DNA of 64,000 bases from Alistipes sp. Its GTDB lineage: Bacteria > Bacteroidota > Bacteroidia > Bacteroidales > Rikenellaceae. The notes below the pieces were generated by a model that was not told where the DNA came from, did not search any database, and worked only from the letters and a program-made list of their open reading frames with translations. The translations under genes were made by a program, and so were the position numbers. The stretch lies in NCBI GenBank assembly GCA_017463615.1, contig JAFTOU010000006.1, forward strand, positions 1 to 64,000. Reading direction: 5' to 3'. Below, one piece after another: positions 18,125 to 27,466 of this stretch (position 1 is the stretch's first letter; each line of letters starts with the position of its first letter).

Positions 18125-20152
18125 ATGAAAACTATGAAATATATTAAATTTTTAGTTCTCTGTGCTGCTGTTTTGGGCTTGGCATCTTGCCGCGAGGTAG
18201 ATATCACTGAGCGCGACCAGGCTACTCGTGTGACTCTGTCACCAACAACCACAGAGTTTGCAGCAACCGCAACTACTTTTGTTGCTGCAGTTCAGGTAAA
18301 TAGCGGTAGCTTGCTTTCTGACCTCGGTTGGGAGGCTGAGATTACCTCTGCTACCCCTTGGGTTACAGTCTCTAAGACTACCGTAGAGGAGACCTTTGTA
18401 GGTACTTATGACACTGTAACTGAGCACAAGCAGATCCTTGAGGCTGTAGAGCTTCAGATCGCTGCAAATGCTGAGTATAAGCGTACTTTTGAGCTCACTG
18501 TTACCGTTGCTGACGGCACTGTAGTTCCTTTCACCTTCACACAGCTCGGTGCTAAGGCTGACGCTGCTGTATCTACCGAGGTTAAGGAGCTTGAGTTCCT
18601 TGCAACTGGTGGTGAGGAGATTGTAGAGTATACAACCAACATGGGCGATGTAGTATCATTCACATTCACCAATGGCGATGGCAGCGAGGCTGCTTGGCTT
18701 ACTGCTGATGCTGTTGAGGTTGGTAAGGTAAAGGTTACCGCTGCAGAGTGGACCGACAAGACCACTGGTCGTGAGGCTACTATGGTTATCACCGTAGGTA
18801 CTGAGGATACCTCTTCTGCTTCTGTTGAGATTCCAGTAGTTCAGCTTGCCGCTACCGATAACTACTTCCTCTATGGCTCTGCTGCTGGCGATGTTGAGGT
18901 TGCTAAGGCTGTTCAGCTGACAAAGACCGAGGCTGAGGGCGTATTTACTATCACCAACTTCTTCTGCGAGGACGACAAGAACGAGATTCTTATCAAGAAG
19001 AACGCTCGCGAGCACAGCTTCCCTTACTATGCACTTGCTGCTGACGGTAAGGTTGTACTCGTAGAGTCTGAGGCTACTACCTACACTGCTCCTGCTATTG
19101 ATGCTAACGGTCTGCGTGCTCTGACTGTAAACTTCAACGACCTCACTTGGTCTTGGGAGCGTGTTTCTACTCAGTACGCAATGCCAGATTCTGAACTTGC
19201 TAACTATCCTACTAAGGCTTACATCGCTCGCGATGGCTCTATGAAGGTTTGGATGATTCGCCATATGGCTTGGGATGGTGGTAACATCTCTCCAAAGCTC
19301 GGTTCAGGTATGGTTAAGCACTCGGGTGCTGGTGCGAGCGGTACTGGTGGTTATGCTGCTGCTGACTTCCCAACTACTTGGGACAGTATGACAAAGCGCG
19401 AGGCTGCTTATGAGACTGTAGAGAGCGGTCTTGGTACTCTTGAGACCTACTCTGATGATGGTCGTGTATATACTTACCAGGAGATGCTCGGCTACGAGGC
19501 TCGCTTCGGTATCGGTTATGCTCGTTACGAGCAGGGTCCATGGGTAATCGGTGAGAAGTATACCGATGCTCGCGGTACTACCTACACTATCGCAGAGGCT
19601 CCACTCAAGGCTCAGATTGACCAGTATACTGGCGACAACGCTCAGGATGAGGCTCTCTATCCAATGCTTAAGGTACAGGCACAGGGTATCTGCCCTTACG
19701 GCTGGCATGTTGCTAACGCTGCTGACTGGCTCGACCTTTTCTATGCAATGGGTAAGGCTTCAGAGACTGGTACTCACACTTATCCAGTATCTACTGCAGA
19801 TTGTACTTACAAGCAGATGATTAACGGTGGTGTGCCTAACATCAACGGTTGGTTGCGTAATACTAAGTATTGGGGCGACCAGTATATTGACGAGGGCGCA
19901 GACGAGTTCGGCTTTGACTACTATCCACTCGGCTTCCGTTATATGACTCAGGGCTTCCAGTGCTGGAGCATGCGTGCACAGATGTGGGTTCCACTGCCAA
20001 TGGCTGGTTCTAAGCCTGCTGACTATCCAAGCGCAGGTGGTGGTCGTATCAATGTTACCATTAAGGATAACAAGACTATGACTACTGCTCTTGCTAACCT
20101 TGATATTGGTCAGGCGGTTTGTCCATTCCGTTGCGTTAAGAACTACAAATAA
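18125..20152 (+). CDS. BACON-like and FSMP-type surface lipoprotein of the Sus locus
   Basis: 675 aa. The lipoprotein signal ends at the Cys of L-A-S-C-R-E. Two BACON-like Ig domains (about residues 38-140 and 145-245) precede a SusE/F-like middle. The last 150 residues resemble the Fibrobacter succinogenes major paralogous domain (C-P-Y-G-W-H-V at about 522, ending in F-R-C-V-K). It probably sits at the cell surface and helps hold substrate for the SusC/SusD pair. The start may be M1 or M4. It shares the SusC/SusD codon bias. A hairpin terminator (20162) lies right after the stop. Confidence 0.7.
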   Translation: MKTMKYIKFLVLCAAVLGLASCREVDITERDQATRVTLSPTTTEFAATATTFVAAVQVNSGSLLSDLGWEAEITSATPWVTVSKTTVEETFVGTYDTVTEHKQILEAVELQIAANAEYKRTFELTVTVADGTVVPFTFTQLGAKADAAVSTEVKELEFLATGGEEIVEYTTNMGDVVSFTFTNGDGSEAAWLTADAVEVGKVKVTAAEWTDKTTGREATMVITVGTEDTSSASVEIPVVQLAATDNYFLYGSAAGDVEVAKAVQLTKTEAEGVFTITNFFCEDDKNEILIKKNAREHSFPYYALAADGKVVLVESEATTYTAPAIDANGLRALTVNFNDLTWSWERVSTQYAMPDSELANYPTKAYIARDGSMKVWMIRHMAWDGGNISPKLGSGMVKHSGAGASGTGGYAAADFPTTWDSMTKREAAYETVESGLGTLETYSDDGRVYTYQEMLGYEARFGIGYARYEQGPWVIGEKYTDARGTTYTIAEAPLKAQIDQYTGDNAQDEALYPMLKVQAQGICPYGWHVANAADWLDLFYAMGKASETGTHTYPVSTADCTYKQMINGGVPNINGWLRNTKYWGDQYIDEGADEFGFDYYPLGFRYMTQGFQCWSMRAQMWVPLPMAGSKPADYPSAGGGRINVTIKDNKTMTTALANLDIGQAVCPFRCVKNYK

Positions 20153-20161
20153 TCTATAACT

Positions 20162-20192
20162 AAGGGGTGGTGGACACCTGCCACCCCTTTTT
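20162..20192 (+). terminator. Intra-operon terminator before the phosphodiesterase gene
   Basis: AAGGGGTGG (20162-20170) pairs with CCACCCCTT (20181-20189) and is followed by T residues. The glycerophosphodiesterase start codon is only 15 bp further on, with no obvious promoter between, so the hairpin probably reduces rather than blocks its expression. Confidence 0.75.
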
Positions 20193-20206
20193 CAAAAAAA
20201 ACTAAG

Positions 20207-21178
20207 ATGCTTAAGAGATTTTCAATTTTGTCACTCGCAGCGGCTGCAATGTTTTTCGCAGGCTGTAGTACTGATGATGGCCCAGACTCGCCTTGGGGTC
20301 CAGGTTATGTCCCTGGCAATGGCGATGATGGCAAGGAGGATACAGAGTTTGTTGCCAAGCCTATAGAGGCGGCGGACAACATCGTTGTGGCGCATCGTGG
20401 CGCGGTAAAGGAGTTTGGCGGTACGCCCGACAACTCGCTCGCCTCGCTCAGAAATGCTATTAGCCTCGGCTGTTACGGCTCGGAGCTGGATATCTACTGG
20501 ACTAAGGACAACGATGTTATCGTGGCACACGCCGATAGCAACTGCCAGATAAACCGTATGTATCCGTGGGAGTGTACCGTGACAGAGTTGCGTCGCGGTG
20601 GCGTGCTGACCAATGGCGAGGTGCTGCCAACGCTTAGCGAGTATATCAAGGTGGCTGTTACCGAGGGTAAGTGCACCAAACTTATTCTTGACATCAAGAA
20701 TATCACCTCTCCAACCTCTATCGCTGCCGATAAGCGTGCCGAGTACTGCATCAAGGCGTGCCAGCGCTCTATTGAGATTGCGCAGGAGCTTGGCGCAGAG
20801 GAGTGGATAGAGTTTATCTGCACCGGCAATGCAACCGTTATGACTGGCTGTGCACCTCTGTGCGAGGCGGCGCAGATTCCTATCGGTTGGATGGCAAACA
20901 AGGCGGCTTCGGAGTACGACCGACTGGGCGCAGGTTGCAAGTATGCCTATCGCTGGGCAAACCTCTCGCTTGAGTATATGAACGATGGCTTGCTCTATGG
21001 CACATATACCTCAGAGCAGGGTAAGCGTACCATTGACGAGTTCGTATCGCGCGGCATTGAATTCAGCGTATACAACGCCGACACCGACGCTCAGATGGAC
21101 TACTATATCGGTCAGTCACACAAGATGAAATTCATCTGCACCAACTACCCTAAGAAGCTCATCTCCAAGATGAAATAG
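20207..21178 (+). CDS. Glycerophosphodiester phosphodiesterase, lipoprotein
   Basis: 323 aa. The lipoprotein signal ends at the Cys of F-A-G-C-S-T. The GDPD TIM-barrel signature is present: V-V-A-H-R-G-A, then N-S-L-A-S-L-R-N-A, then the E-L-D-I-Y-W-T-K-D-N-D-V-I-V-A-H-A-D block with the metal-binding Glu/Asp and the second catalytic His. The family cleaves glycerophosphodiesters to sn-glycerol 3-phosphate and an alcohol. Its place at the end of the Sus locus suggests the locus feeds on a glycerophosphate-bearing compound (inference). Its codon use is less biased than that of the genes before it. Confidence 0.88.
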   Translation: MLKRFSILSLAAAAMFFAGCSTDDGPDSPWGPGYVPGNGDDGKEDTEFVAKPIEAADNIVVAHRGAVKEFGGTPDNSLASLRNAISLGCYGSELDIYWTKDNDVIVAHADSNCQINRMYPWECTVTELRRGGVLTNGEVLPTLSEYIKVAVTEGKCTKLILDIKNITSPTSIAADKRAEYCIKACQRSIEIAQELGAEEWIEFICTGNATVMTGCAPLCEAAQIPIGWMANKAASEYDRLGAGCKYAYRWANLSLEYMNDGLLYGTYTSEQGKRTIDEFVSRGIEFSVYNADTDAQMDYYIGQSHKMKFICTNYPKKLISKMK

Positions 21179-21267
21179 TAAGGATATTGACCTTTCAGAT
21201 TGTATTATAAATATAAAGGTAAGGATTCACCTCTGGTTGATACAGAAAGATTAAGGGCGTGTTTCCG

Positions 21268-21300
21268 AGGGGGATGGTTGTTTTAACCATCCCCCTTATT
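21268..21300 (+). terminator. Terminator of the Sus locus
   Basis: AGGGGGATGGTT (21268-21279) pairs perfectly with AACCATCCCCCT (21285-21296), followed by TATTTGTT. It ends the SusC-to-GDPD transcript. Confidence 0.88.
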
Positions 21301-21305
21301 TGTTG

Positions 21306-21425
21306 TGATAGCGGCGCATTTACTTCCGCTAACAAAAAGGTGCAAGGAATAGCCGACGGTGCAATAACGCTTTTATAAATACTGTCGCCCCTGGCGACAC
21401 CTCTGAAAAGCCAATAGCCAATTTT
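21306..21425. repeat. Intergenic repeat fragments related to other loci
   Basis: GTGATAGCGGCGCATTT at about 21305 and GGTGCAAGGA at about 21349 recur around 27214 and 27334. The GTCGCC-CCT-GGCGAC hairpin (21384-21398), followed by ACCTCTGAAAAGCCAATAGCC, belongs to the dispersed family. A perfect hairpin, ATTTTATTTAGTAGC around a GACA loop, follows at 21421-21454. No protein gene is seen from 21179 to 21807. Confidence 0.65.
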
Positions 21426-21445
21426 ATTTAGTAGCGACAGCTACT

Positions 21446-21537
21446 AAATAAAATTAGAACAGCATCTCGCTTCCGAAATGCTGCTCCTTAAACCTAACCT
21501 AAAAACCTATCTTGAAAAGAGATTCTCATCTCATTTC
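21446..21537 (-). ncRNA. Candidate small RNA from an orphan promoter
   Basis: A near-ideal leftward promoter (box at 21543-21550) has no protein gene downstream. The predicted RNA of about 90 nt contains a small GAGAT-GAGA-ATCTC hairpin near its 5' end and finishes in GAGCAGCAT-loop-ATGCTGTTC (positions 21486 down to 21457), which is fully paired when G-U is allowed and followed by UAAUUUUAUUU. That is the layout of an independent small RNA with its own terminator. Family unknown. Confidence 0.5.
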
Positions 21538-21542
21538 GGGTA

Positions 21543-21574
21543 CAAAGATAGGGCAAAAATTTTTAACTTGCAAA
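21543..21574 (-). promoter_or_regulatory. Orphan Bacteroidetes promoter
   Basis: Reverse-strand TATCTTTG at 21543-21550 with TTTG at 21571-21574 as the -33 box, spaced exactly 20 bp. It is the best matched promoter pair in the window and reads away from clpB. Confidence 0.65.
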
Positions 21575-21656
21575 TTATAAGCAAAAAATTATTAAAAAAT
21601 TTTGCTAATTGGTAAAAATCGCTCTGTGAATGGTTAAATCGGCGGTATGAATGTAG

Positions 21657-21704
21657 GAAAAGTGTTAGTTGAACAATTTTTCAGCTAACACTTTTCTCTT
21701 TTTA
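21657..21704 (+). terminator. Strong hairpin, terminator-like, purpose unclear
   Basis: GAAAAGTGTTAGTTGAA (21657-21673) pairs with TTCAGCTAACACTTTTC (21680-21696) and is followed on the plus strand by TCTTTTT. No plus-strand gene ends here. On the minus strand it lies about 110 bp beyond the clpB stop and could end that transcript, although the T run is on the other side. The rest of 21705-21807 is AT-rich with no visible feature. Confidence 0.55.
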
Positions 21705-21807
21705 TTGCTACGATTTACCCTTTTATAGCACTTTTATCGTGCATTTTTTTCCATTTTTATTCTTTTATTTTACTTTTATACACCTTTAAGGTTAGAAATT
21801 GTTACCT

Positions 21808-24408
21808 TTAGTTTGAAAAATGTAACAAATTGTTTTCAATCGCAATAGTTATCGGTCTACTTCTATCCACCTCGCCCGCGAGTATTCGCTTAGAGAGTTC
21901 GCCCACAACCTCGCGCTGTATAGTTCGCTTAACAGGTCGCGCGCCATACATTGCATCGTAGCCCGCCGCAGCGATATACTTGCGAGCCTCTGTCGTATAC
22001 TTCAGCTCTATGCCGTTGTGTGCCAGCAGTTTACCTAATGCCTTGAGCTGCATATCCACAATCTGCTCAATATCATCCTCGGTCAGTGGCTCAAAGACCA
22101 CAATCTCGTCTATACGGTTGAGGAACTCGGGCTTAAGCTGTTGCTTCAGCAGCTCCACAACATCGGTGCGCACGCGCTCAACGGTCTGCTCCGGCAGCTG
22201 CTTACTCTCTGTAAGTGCCTGGCTATATGCCTCCTGGATAAGGTGCGAGCCCATATTGGAGGTCATAATGATAATTGTATTGCGGAAGTCCACCGTGCGA
22301 CCCTTATTGTCGGTCAGTCGTCCGTCGTCAAGCACCTGCAGCAGGATGTTGAACACATCGGGGTGCGCCTTCTCAATCTCGTCAAGCAGCACCACCGAGT
22401 ATGGCTTGCGCCTTACAGCCTCGGTAAGCTGTCCGCCCTCGTCGTAGCCCACATATCCCGGAGGCGCTCCCACAAGGCGCGATACGGCGTGTCGCTCCTG
22501 ATACTCGCTCATATCTATGCGGGTCATCATATTCTCGTCATTGAAGAGGAACTCCGCCAGCGCACGCGCCAGCTCGGTCTTACCCACGCCCGTAGTGCCG
22601 AGGAAGATAAACGAGCCTATAGGCTTGCGCGGGTCGTTCAGCCCCGCTCGCGAGCGTCGCACAGCGTCCGAGATAACCTCTATAGCTCGCTGCTGACCCA
22701 CCACGCGGTGGTGCAGCTCCGCCTCCATATTGAGCAGCTTCTCGCGCTCCGAGGCGAGCATACGGGCTACAGGGATACCCGTCCAGCGCGATACCACATC
22801 GGCGATATCCTCGGCATCCACCTCCTCCTTAATCATACGACCCGAGGCATTTGCCGCGTCTAACTCCTCCTGCAGAGCCTCTATTGCGCGCTGGCACTCC
22901 ACAATCTTGCCGTAGCGAATCTCCGCCACGCGACCATAGTCGCCCTGACGCTCCGCCTGCTGCGCCTCAATGCTAAGGCTCTCTATCTGCTCCTTGTTGT
23001 GCTGTATCTTGAGCAGGATGTCGCGCTCGGCTTGCCACTTAGCACGCAGCTGCGACTGCTTGGCGCGCAGATTCTCAATCTCGCCATCCAGACTCTCTAT
23101 GCGGGCACTATCCCCCTCGCGGCGGATAGCCTCGCGCTCAATCTCCATCTGGCGGATGCGGCGGTCAAGGGTGTCTATCTCCTCGGGCACGGAGTTCATC
23201 TCTAATCGCAGCTTAGATGCCGCCTCGTCCACAAGGTCTATAGCCTTGTCGGGCAGAAATCGGGAGGTGATATATCGGTGGCTCAGCTCTACGGCCGCCA
23301 CTATAGCCTCGTCCTTGATACGCACGCGGTGGTGGCTCTCGTAGCGCGACTTAAGACCTCGCAGAATACTTACGGCATCCTCTGTTGTCGGCTCGTCTAT
23401 GGTAACCTTCTGGAAACGACGCTCCAGGGCCTTATCCTGCTCAAAGTACTTCTGGTACTCGTCAAGGGTTGTAGCGCCTATGGTGCGTAGTTCGCCACGC
23501 GCAAGGGCTGGCTTGAGGATATTTGCTGCATCCATCGCGCCATTGCTCTTGCCCGCACCTACAAGGGTGTGAATCTCGTCTATAAAGAGCAGTATCTCGC
23601 CATCGGAGGCAACCACCTCGGCAACAACGCTCTTGAGTCGCTCCTCAAACTCGCCCTGATACTTAGCACCTGCAATCAGCGCACCCATATCAAGGGAGTA
23701 GATGCTCTTACTCTTCAGGTTCTCTGGCACATCGCCCGCAACGATACGGTGGGCAATACCCTCGGCAATGGCGGTCTTACCTACGCCCGGCTCGCCGACA
23801 AGGATAGGGTTGTTCTTTGTCCTGCGCGAGAGAATCTGCAACACGCGGCGACACTCGTCGTCACGACCAATTACAGGGTCAAGTTTGCCCGTGCGAGCCA
23901 TCTCGTTGAGGTTTATGGCATACTTGCCCAGCGCATCAAACTCCTTCTCGGCGGTCTGGGAGTCTACGGTAGAGCCCTTGCGGAACTGCTTTATAGCCTC
24001 AATCATATCTCCCTTGGCAGCCCCGTGCGCCTTGAGGATATCGGCAGCTGTGCCTCGCTCGGCAATAAGTCCGAGGAGCAGATGCTCTATGGAGGCATAC
24101 TTGTCGTTAAACTCCTTGGTCATATCCACTGCGCGCTGGATAACCTTTGTCATATATGTTGAGAAGTATGGCTCTGCGCCACCCTGCACCTTAGCCAATC
24201 GCGAAACAGCCTCGGCTGTAGCGGTGCGGAGCGAGGCGATATTTACCCCGACCCTTCCGAGTAGAAATACGCCGAGTGACTGCTCCTCGGAGATTAAAAC
24301 GGAGAGTAGGTGCAGCGGCTCTACAGCCTGCTGACCCGAACTCTGAGCAGCGGCCACTGCGCCCTGCAGTGCCTGCTGCGCCTTGATTGTTAGTGTGTTG
24401 ATGTTCAT
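21808..24408 (-). CDS. clpB: ClpB disaggregase (Hsp100)
   Basis: 866 aa, full length. Clp N domain (about 1-145), first AAA+ module with Walker A G-E-P-G-V-G-K-T (about 204-211), coiled-coil middle domain (about 400-525) and second AAA+ module with G-T-T-G-V-G-K-T (about 600-607) and the sensor R-P-V-K-R. It extracts aggregated proteins with DnaK help in the cytoplasm. It stands alone on its strand with no neighbouring chaperone gene. Confidence 0.98.
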   Translation of the reverse strand: MNINTLTIKAQQALQGAVAAAQSSGQQAVEPLHLLSVLISEEQSLGVFLLGRVGVNIASLRTATAEAVSRLAKVQGGAEPYFSTYMTKVIQRAVDMTKEFNDKYASIEHLLLGLIAERGTAADILKAHGAAKGDMIEAIKQFRKGSTVDSQTAEKEFDALGKYAINLNEMARTGKLDPVIGRDDECRRVLQILSRRTKNNPILVGEPGVGKTAIAEGIAHRIVAGDVPENLKSKSIYSLDMGALIAGAKYQGEFEERLKSVVAEVVASDGEILLFIDEIHTLVGAGKSNGAMDAANILKPALARGELRTIGATTLDEYQKYFEQDKALERRFQKVTIDEPTTEDAVSILRGLKSRYESHHRVRIKDEAIVAAVELSHRYITSRFLPDKAIDLVDEAASKLRLEMNSVPEEIDTLDRRIRQMEIEREAIRREGDSARIESLDGEIENLRAKQSQLRAKWQAERDILLKIQHNKEQIESLSIEAQQAERQGDYGRVAEIRYGKIVECQRAIEALQEELDAANASGRMIKEEVDAEDIADVVSRWTGIPVARMLASEREKLLNMEAELHHRVVGQQRAIEVISDAVRRSRAGLNDPRKPIGSFIFLGTTGVGKTELARALAEFLFNDENMMTRIDMSEYQERHAVSRLVGAPPGYVGYDEGGQLTEAVRRKPYSVVLLDEIEKAHPDVFNILLQVLDDGRLTDNKGRTVDFRNTIIIMTSNMGSHLIQEAYSQALTESKQLPEQTVERVRTDVVELLKQQLKPEFLNRIDEIVVFEPLTEDDIEQIVDMQLKALGKLLAHNGIELKYTTEARKYIAAAGYDAMYGARPVKRTIQREVVGELSKRILAGEVDRSRPITIAIENNLLHFSN

Positions 24409-24510
24409 AGCCTAATTCTTTGGTTTTTGCCGATAAGGGGTCAAATATGTTGCCAAAGTGGTATGTATGCCATTTTGTCAGTGGGTGTTGCATAATAAGG
24501 CGATAATCAC

Positions 24511-24518
24511 TACCTTTG
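24511..24518 (+). promoter_or_regulatory. -7 box of the CPIC protein/TonB receptor unit
   Basis: TACCTTTG, with TTG at 24488-24490 spaced 20 bp upstream. The ATG follows 11 bp after the box, so the mRNA would begin within a few bases of the start codon. Confidence 0.65.
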
Positions 24519-24529
24519 CGCCGCAAATT

Positions 24530-24853
24530 ATGAGATTGACTCGTCACATACAGAACTTTGCGCTGTGGGTAATGCTCGCAGTTGTTGCCGTTGCATATGC
24601 GGGAAAGGCTCTGCATACCCACTCGGCAGAGTACTACGATGCGCTCAGAACGGCGCGCACTGCCACTACTAACGGTATGAGTGACGACTGTCCTATCTGT
24701 CACTTCAACCTTGTACTCTTTGTCGCTACGGCGGTTGCGGCTGTGGCACTGGTGCGTACCCTTGTTGCTGTTGTCTACACCTCGCAGACTATTCTGCGCG
24801 AGAAGTATGTACGTAGGTACTTCTTGCTGCGCGCCCCTCCGGTTATGTTGTAA
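24530..24853 (+). CDS. Small membrane protein with CPIC motif, DUF2946-like
   Basis: 107 aa from the ATG at 24530; the upstream ATG at 24458 is rejected because the promoter lies at 24511. Two membrane spans are predicted (about 9-27 and 61-83). Between them are H-T-H-S and D-D-C-P-I-C-H-F (Cys53, Cys56), and the C-terminus ends in R-A-P-P. This arrangement resembles the small periplasm-facing DUF2946-type proteins found next to TonB receptors for metals. It precedes a TonB receptor by 43 bp. A role in handling copper or haem is an inference. Confidence 0.6.
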   Translation: MRLTRHIQNFALWVMLAVVAVAYAGKALHTHSAEYYDALRTARTATTNGMSDDCPICHFNLVLFVATAVAAVALVRTLVAVVYTSQTILREKYVRRYFLLRAPPVML

Positions 24854-24896
24854 TCCCCAGATTGACAACATTTTATAACATAACCATAATCACAGA

Positions 24897-27206
24897 ATGA
24901 AGAGAATATTTTTACTTATCCTGTCGGCAGTGGCACTTGTCGGCAATATCTATGCAGCGCAGTCGGATTATGAGACCCACATCTTCGGTCATGTTTGCGA
25001 TGCTAAAACGGGAGAGATGCTCCCATATATCAATGTAATTGTAGACGGTACTACTATCGGTACTACCACAGACTCTACGGGTCACTATATCCTTAACGAT
25101 GTTCCTGAGAATGAGGAGATTACTATCGAGGTTTCGGCTCTGGGTTACACCACCGTGCGCAAGACGGTAAAGGTGAATACGGGCGAGCCTATAGAGATTG
25201 ACTTCGCTATTATTGAGGAGCAGGTGTCGCTTGATGCGGTGGTAGTATCGGCAAACCGAAATGTTACAACCCGTCGTGAGGCACCGTCGCTTGTAAGCGT
25301 GCTGGATACCCGCCTCTTTGAGGTTACCACATCCCCAACCGTTGCCGAGGGACTGAGCTTCCAGTCGGGTGTGCGTGTGGAGAACAACTGCCAGAATTGC
25401 GGTTTCAATCAGGTGCGCCTCAATGGTCTGGATGGTCACTACTCGCAGATATTGATTGACTCGCGTCCGGTATTTTCGGCTCTTGCGGGAGTATATGGTC
25501 TGGAGCACCTGCCGTCAAATATGATTGAGCGAATTGAGGTTGTGCGCGGTGGTGGCTCGGCACTCTATGGTGCTTCGGCGATTGGTGGTACGGTGAATAT
25601 CATCACCAAGGAGCCGCTCTATAACTCTGCAAATGTGGCACATACGCTCATGTCTATCGGTTGCACCGGCTCGTTGGATAACAATACTACTTTCAACGCC
25701 TCGCTTGTTACCGACAACCGAAAGGCGGGCGTTATGATTTACGGTCAGAATCGTAGCCGTAATGGTTATGACCACGATGGCGACGGCTATGTGGAGATTG
25801 GCGAGATTGACGGTCAGACTATCGGTACTCGCGCATATATCAAGACCAGCGCCTATAGCAAGCTCTCGCTGGAGTATCATGCCACTAAGGAGTATCGTCG
25901 TGGTGGCGACCAGCTCCACCTTCCGCCACATCAGGTGATGGTTGCCGAGACTACGGACCACATTATCAACAGCGGAGGTATCACCTTTGAGGGCACTACG
26001 GCAGATACTCGCCACCGCTATAGCGTCTACGCCTCGGCGCAGGATGTTAAGCGCGATAGCTACTACGGCAGTAATATGGACCCTAATGCCTACGGATATA
26101 CACACGGCTTTACCGCTGTGGCAGGTGCACAGTATATGTACAGAATGGCTAAGTTCCTCTTCCTCCCTGCCGAGCTTACAGTAGGTGCGGAGTACAACCT
26201 TGATATGATGAACGACACCCCGCTGGGTGAGGGCTATACCCCTACAAATCAGACAATTCATATCTACAGTGCATACCTGCAGAACGAGTGGAAGAACGAC
26301 AAGTGGGGATTTCTTATCGGTGGACGAATGGATAAGCATAACCTTATTGACCATGTAATCTTCTCGCCACGCGTAAACTTCCGCTACAACCCTACGCACA
26401 ACATCAACATCCGCGCCGTATACTCCTCTGGCTTCCGCGCACCGCAGGCATTTGACGAGGATCTGCACATCACCATCGTAGGTGGCGAGCGTACCCGTAT
26501 TCGTCTGGCGGACGACTTGAAGGAGGAGCGTAGCCACACATTCAGCGTCTCTGCCGATATGTACCACACCTTTAACAATGGCGTGCAGGGCAACCTTATG
26601 GTAGAGGGCTTCTACACCATCCTCAAGGATGTATTTACCCTGGAGGAGACGGGCGAGACTGCTGACGACGGCACAGCAACAGTGCTTGAGCGTCGCAACG
26701 GCTCAGGTGCTACGGTTATGGGTGTAAACCTTGAGGCGCGAGTGGCATTCAACCCATGGCTGCAGTTCCAGATTGGTGGAACACTCCAGCGCAGCCGATA
26801 TAAGGAGCCTGAGAAGTGGAGCGAGGAGGAGAGTGTGCCTGCCGAGAGCCGTATGTTCCGCAGCCCGGATAGCTATGGATATATGACAGCCACTGTCACA
26901 CCAGTGCGTCGTTTTGACATATCGCTGACAGGTACATACACAGGTCCTATGCTCGTGCAGCACTTCGCCGGATATATTGAGAAGGATGAGGCTCGCCTGA
27001 CAAACGCCTTCTTTGATATGGGTCTGAAGCTGAGCTACGACTTCCGCATCTACCGCACCATTGGTCTGCAGATAAATGGCGGTATCAAGAATATCTTTAA
27101 CTCCTACCAGCGCGACTTTGATAAGTACGAAAACCGCGACGCAGGCTACATCTACGGTCCATCGCTGCCTCGTACAATATTTGTTGGCGCAAAACTATCC
27201 TTCTAA
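24897..27206 (+). CDS. TonB-dependent receptor with N-C-Q-N-C-G motif
   Basis: 769 aa. Signal peptide (about 1-21), carboxypeptidase-regulatory-like domain (about 26-108), TonB box region and plug (about 115-240), then a barrel ending in K-L-S-F. The plug holds N-C-Q-N-C-G-F (about 163-169), a Cys pair not found in most receptors, followed by an R-L-N-G-L-D-G-H-Y-S-Q segment. It imports a large or scarce ligand across the outer membrane. Together with the preceding CPIC protein, the Cys pair suggests a metal or metal complex (inference). There is no SusD gene next to it. Confidence 0.85.
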   Translation: MKRIFLLILSAVALVGNIYAAQSDYETHIFGHVCDAKTGEMLPYINVIVDGTTIGTTTDSTGHYILNDVPENEEITIEVSALGYTTVRKTVKVNTGEPIEIDFAIIEEQVSLDAVVVSANRNVTTRREAPSLVSVLDTRLFEVTTSPTVAEGLSFQSGVRVENNCQNCGFNQVRLNGLDGHYSQILIDSRPVFSALAGVYGLEHLPSNMIERIEVVRGGGSALYGASAIGGTVNIITKEPLYNSANVAHTLMSIGCTGSLDNNTTFNASLVTDNRKAGVMIYGQNRSRNGYDHDGDGYVEIGEIDGQTIGTRAYIKTSAYSKLSLEYHATKEYRRGGDQLHLPPHQVMVAETTDHIINSGGITFEGTTADTRHRYSVYASAQDVKRDSYYGSNMDPNAYGYTHGFTAVAGAQYMYRMAKFLFLPAELTVGAEYNLDMMNDTPLGEGYTPTNQTIHIYSAYLQNEWKNDKWGFLIGGRMDKHNLIDHVIFSPRVNFRYNPTHNINIRAVYSSGFRAPQAFDEDLHITIVGGERTRIRLADDLKEERSHTFSVSADMYHTFNNGVQGNLMVEGFYTILKDVFTLEETGETADDGTATVLERRNGSGATVMGVNLEARVAFNPWLQFQIGGTLQRSRYKEPEKWSEEESVPAESRMFRSPDSYGYMTATVTPVRRFDISLTGTYTGPMLVQHFAGYIEKDEARLTNAFFDMGLKLSYDFRIYRTIGLQINGGIKNIFNSYQRDFDKYENRDAGYIYGPSLPRTIFVGAKLSF

Positions 27207-27332
27207 TTTTATCGTGATAGTGGCGCATTTGCGGCACATCCCTCAATAGCCAGAATGGGCTGTACGCTTCAGTACAGCCCATCCTGCCTATTCTCACGAT
27301 GCCCCGCAACTGCACCGCTCTGACGATAAAAT
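27207..27332. repeat. Long foldback element downstream of the TonB receptor
   Basis: The outer arms ATTTTATCGT (27207-27216) and ACGATAAAAT (27323-27332) are perfect inverts. Inside, a stem of about 20 bp is centred on ATGGGCTGTAC (27255-27265) and GTACAGCCCAT (27272-27282). The inner flanks GTGATAGTGGCGCATTT and GGGTGCAAGGA are shared with 21305-21358. No open frame of note. Confidence 0.7.
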
Positions 27333-27377
27333 GGGTGCAAGGAGGGAACAAGCCGTTAAAAAATTCTCTGGATAGCT

Positions 27378-27413
27378 AAAAATCTCTCTATAACTATAGA
27401 GGGATTTTTTATT
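27378..27413 (+). terminator. Terminator of the TonB receptor unit
   Basis: AAAAATCTCTCTATA pairs with TATAGAGGGATTTTT (one G-U) followed by T residues, ending about 205 bp after the receptor stop. Confidence 0.75.
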
Positions 27414-27427
27414 TGCAATAAAAATTG

Positions 27428-27435
27428 TATATTTG
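27428..27435 (+). promoter_or_regulatory. -7 box for the LPP20-like gene
   Basis: TATATTTG lies 31 bp before the ATG at 27467. The -33 box is poor. Confidence 0.4.
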
Positions 27436-27466
27436 CGAAATATAAAACTATTGATACCCAATCCAA

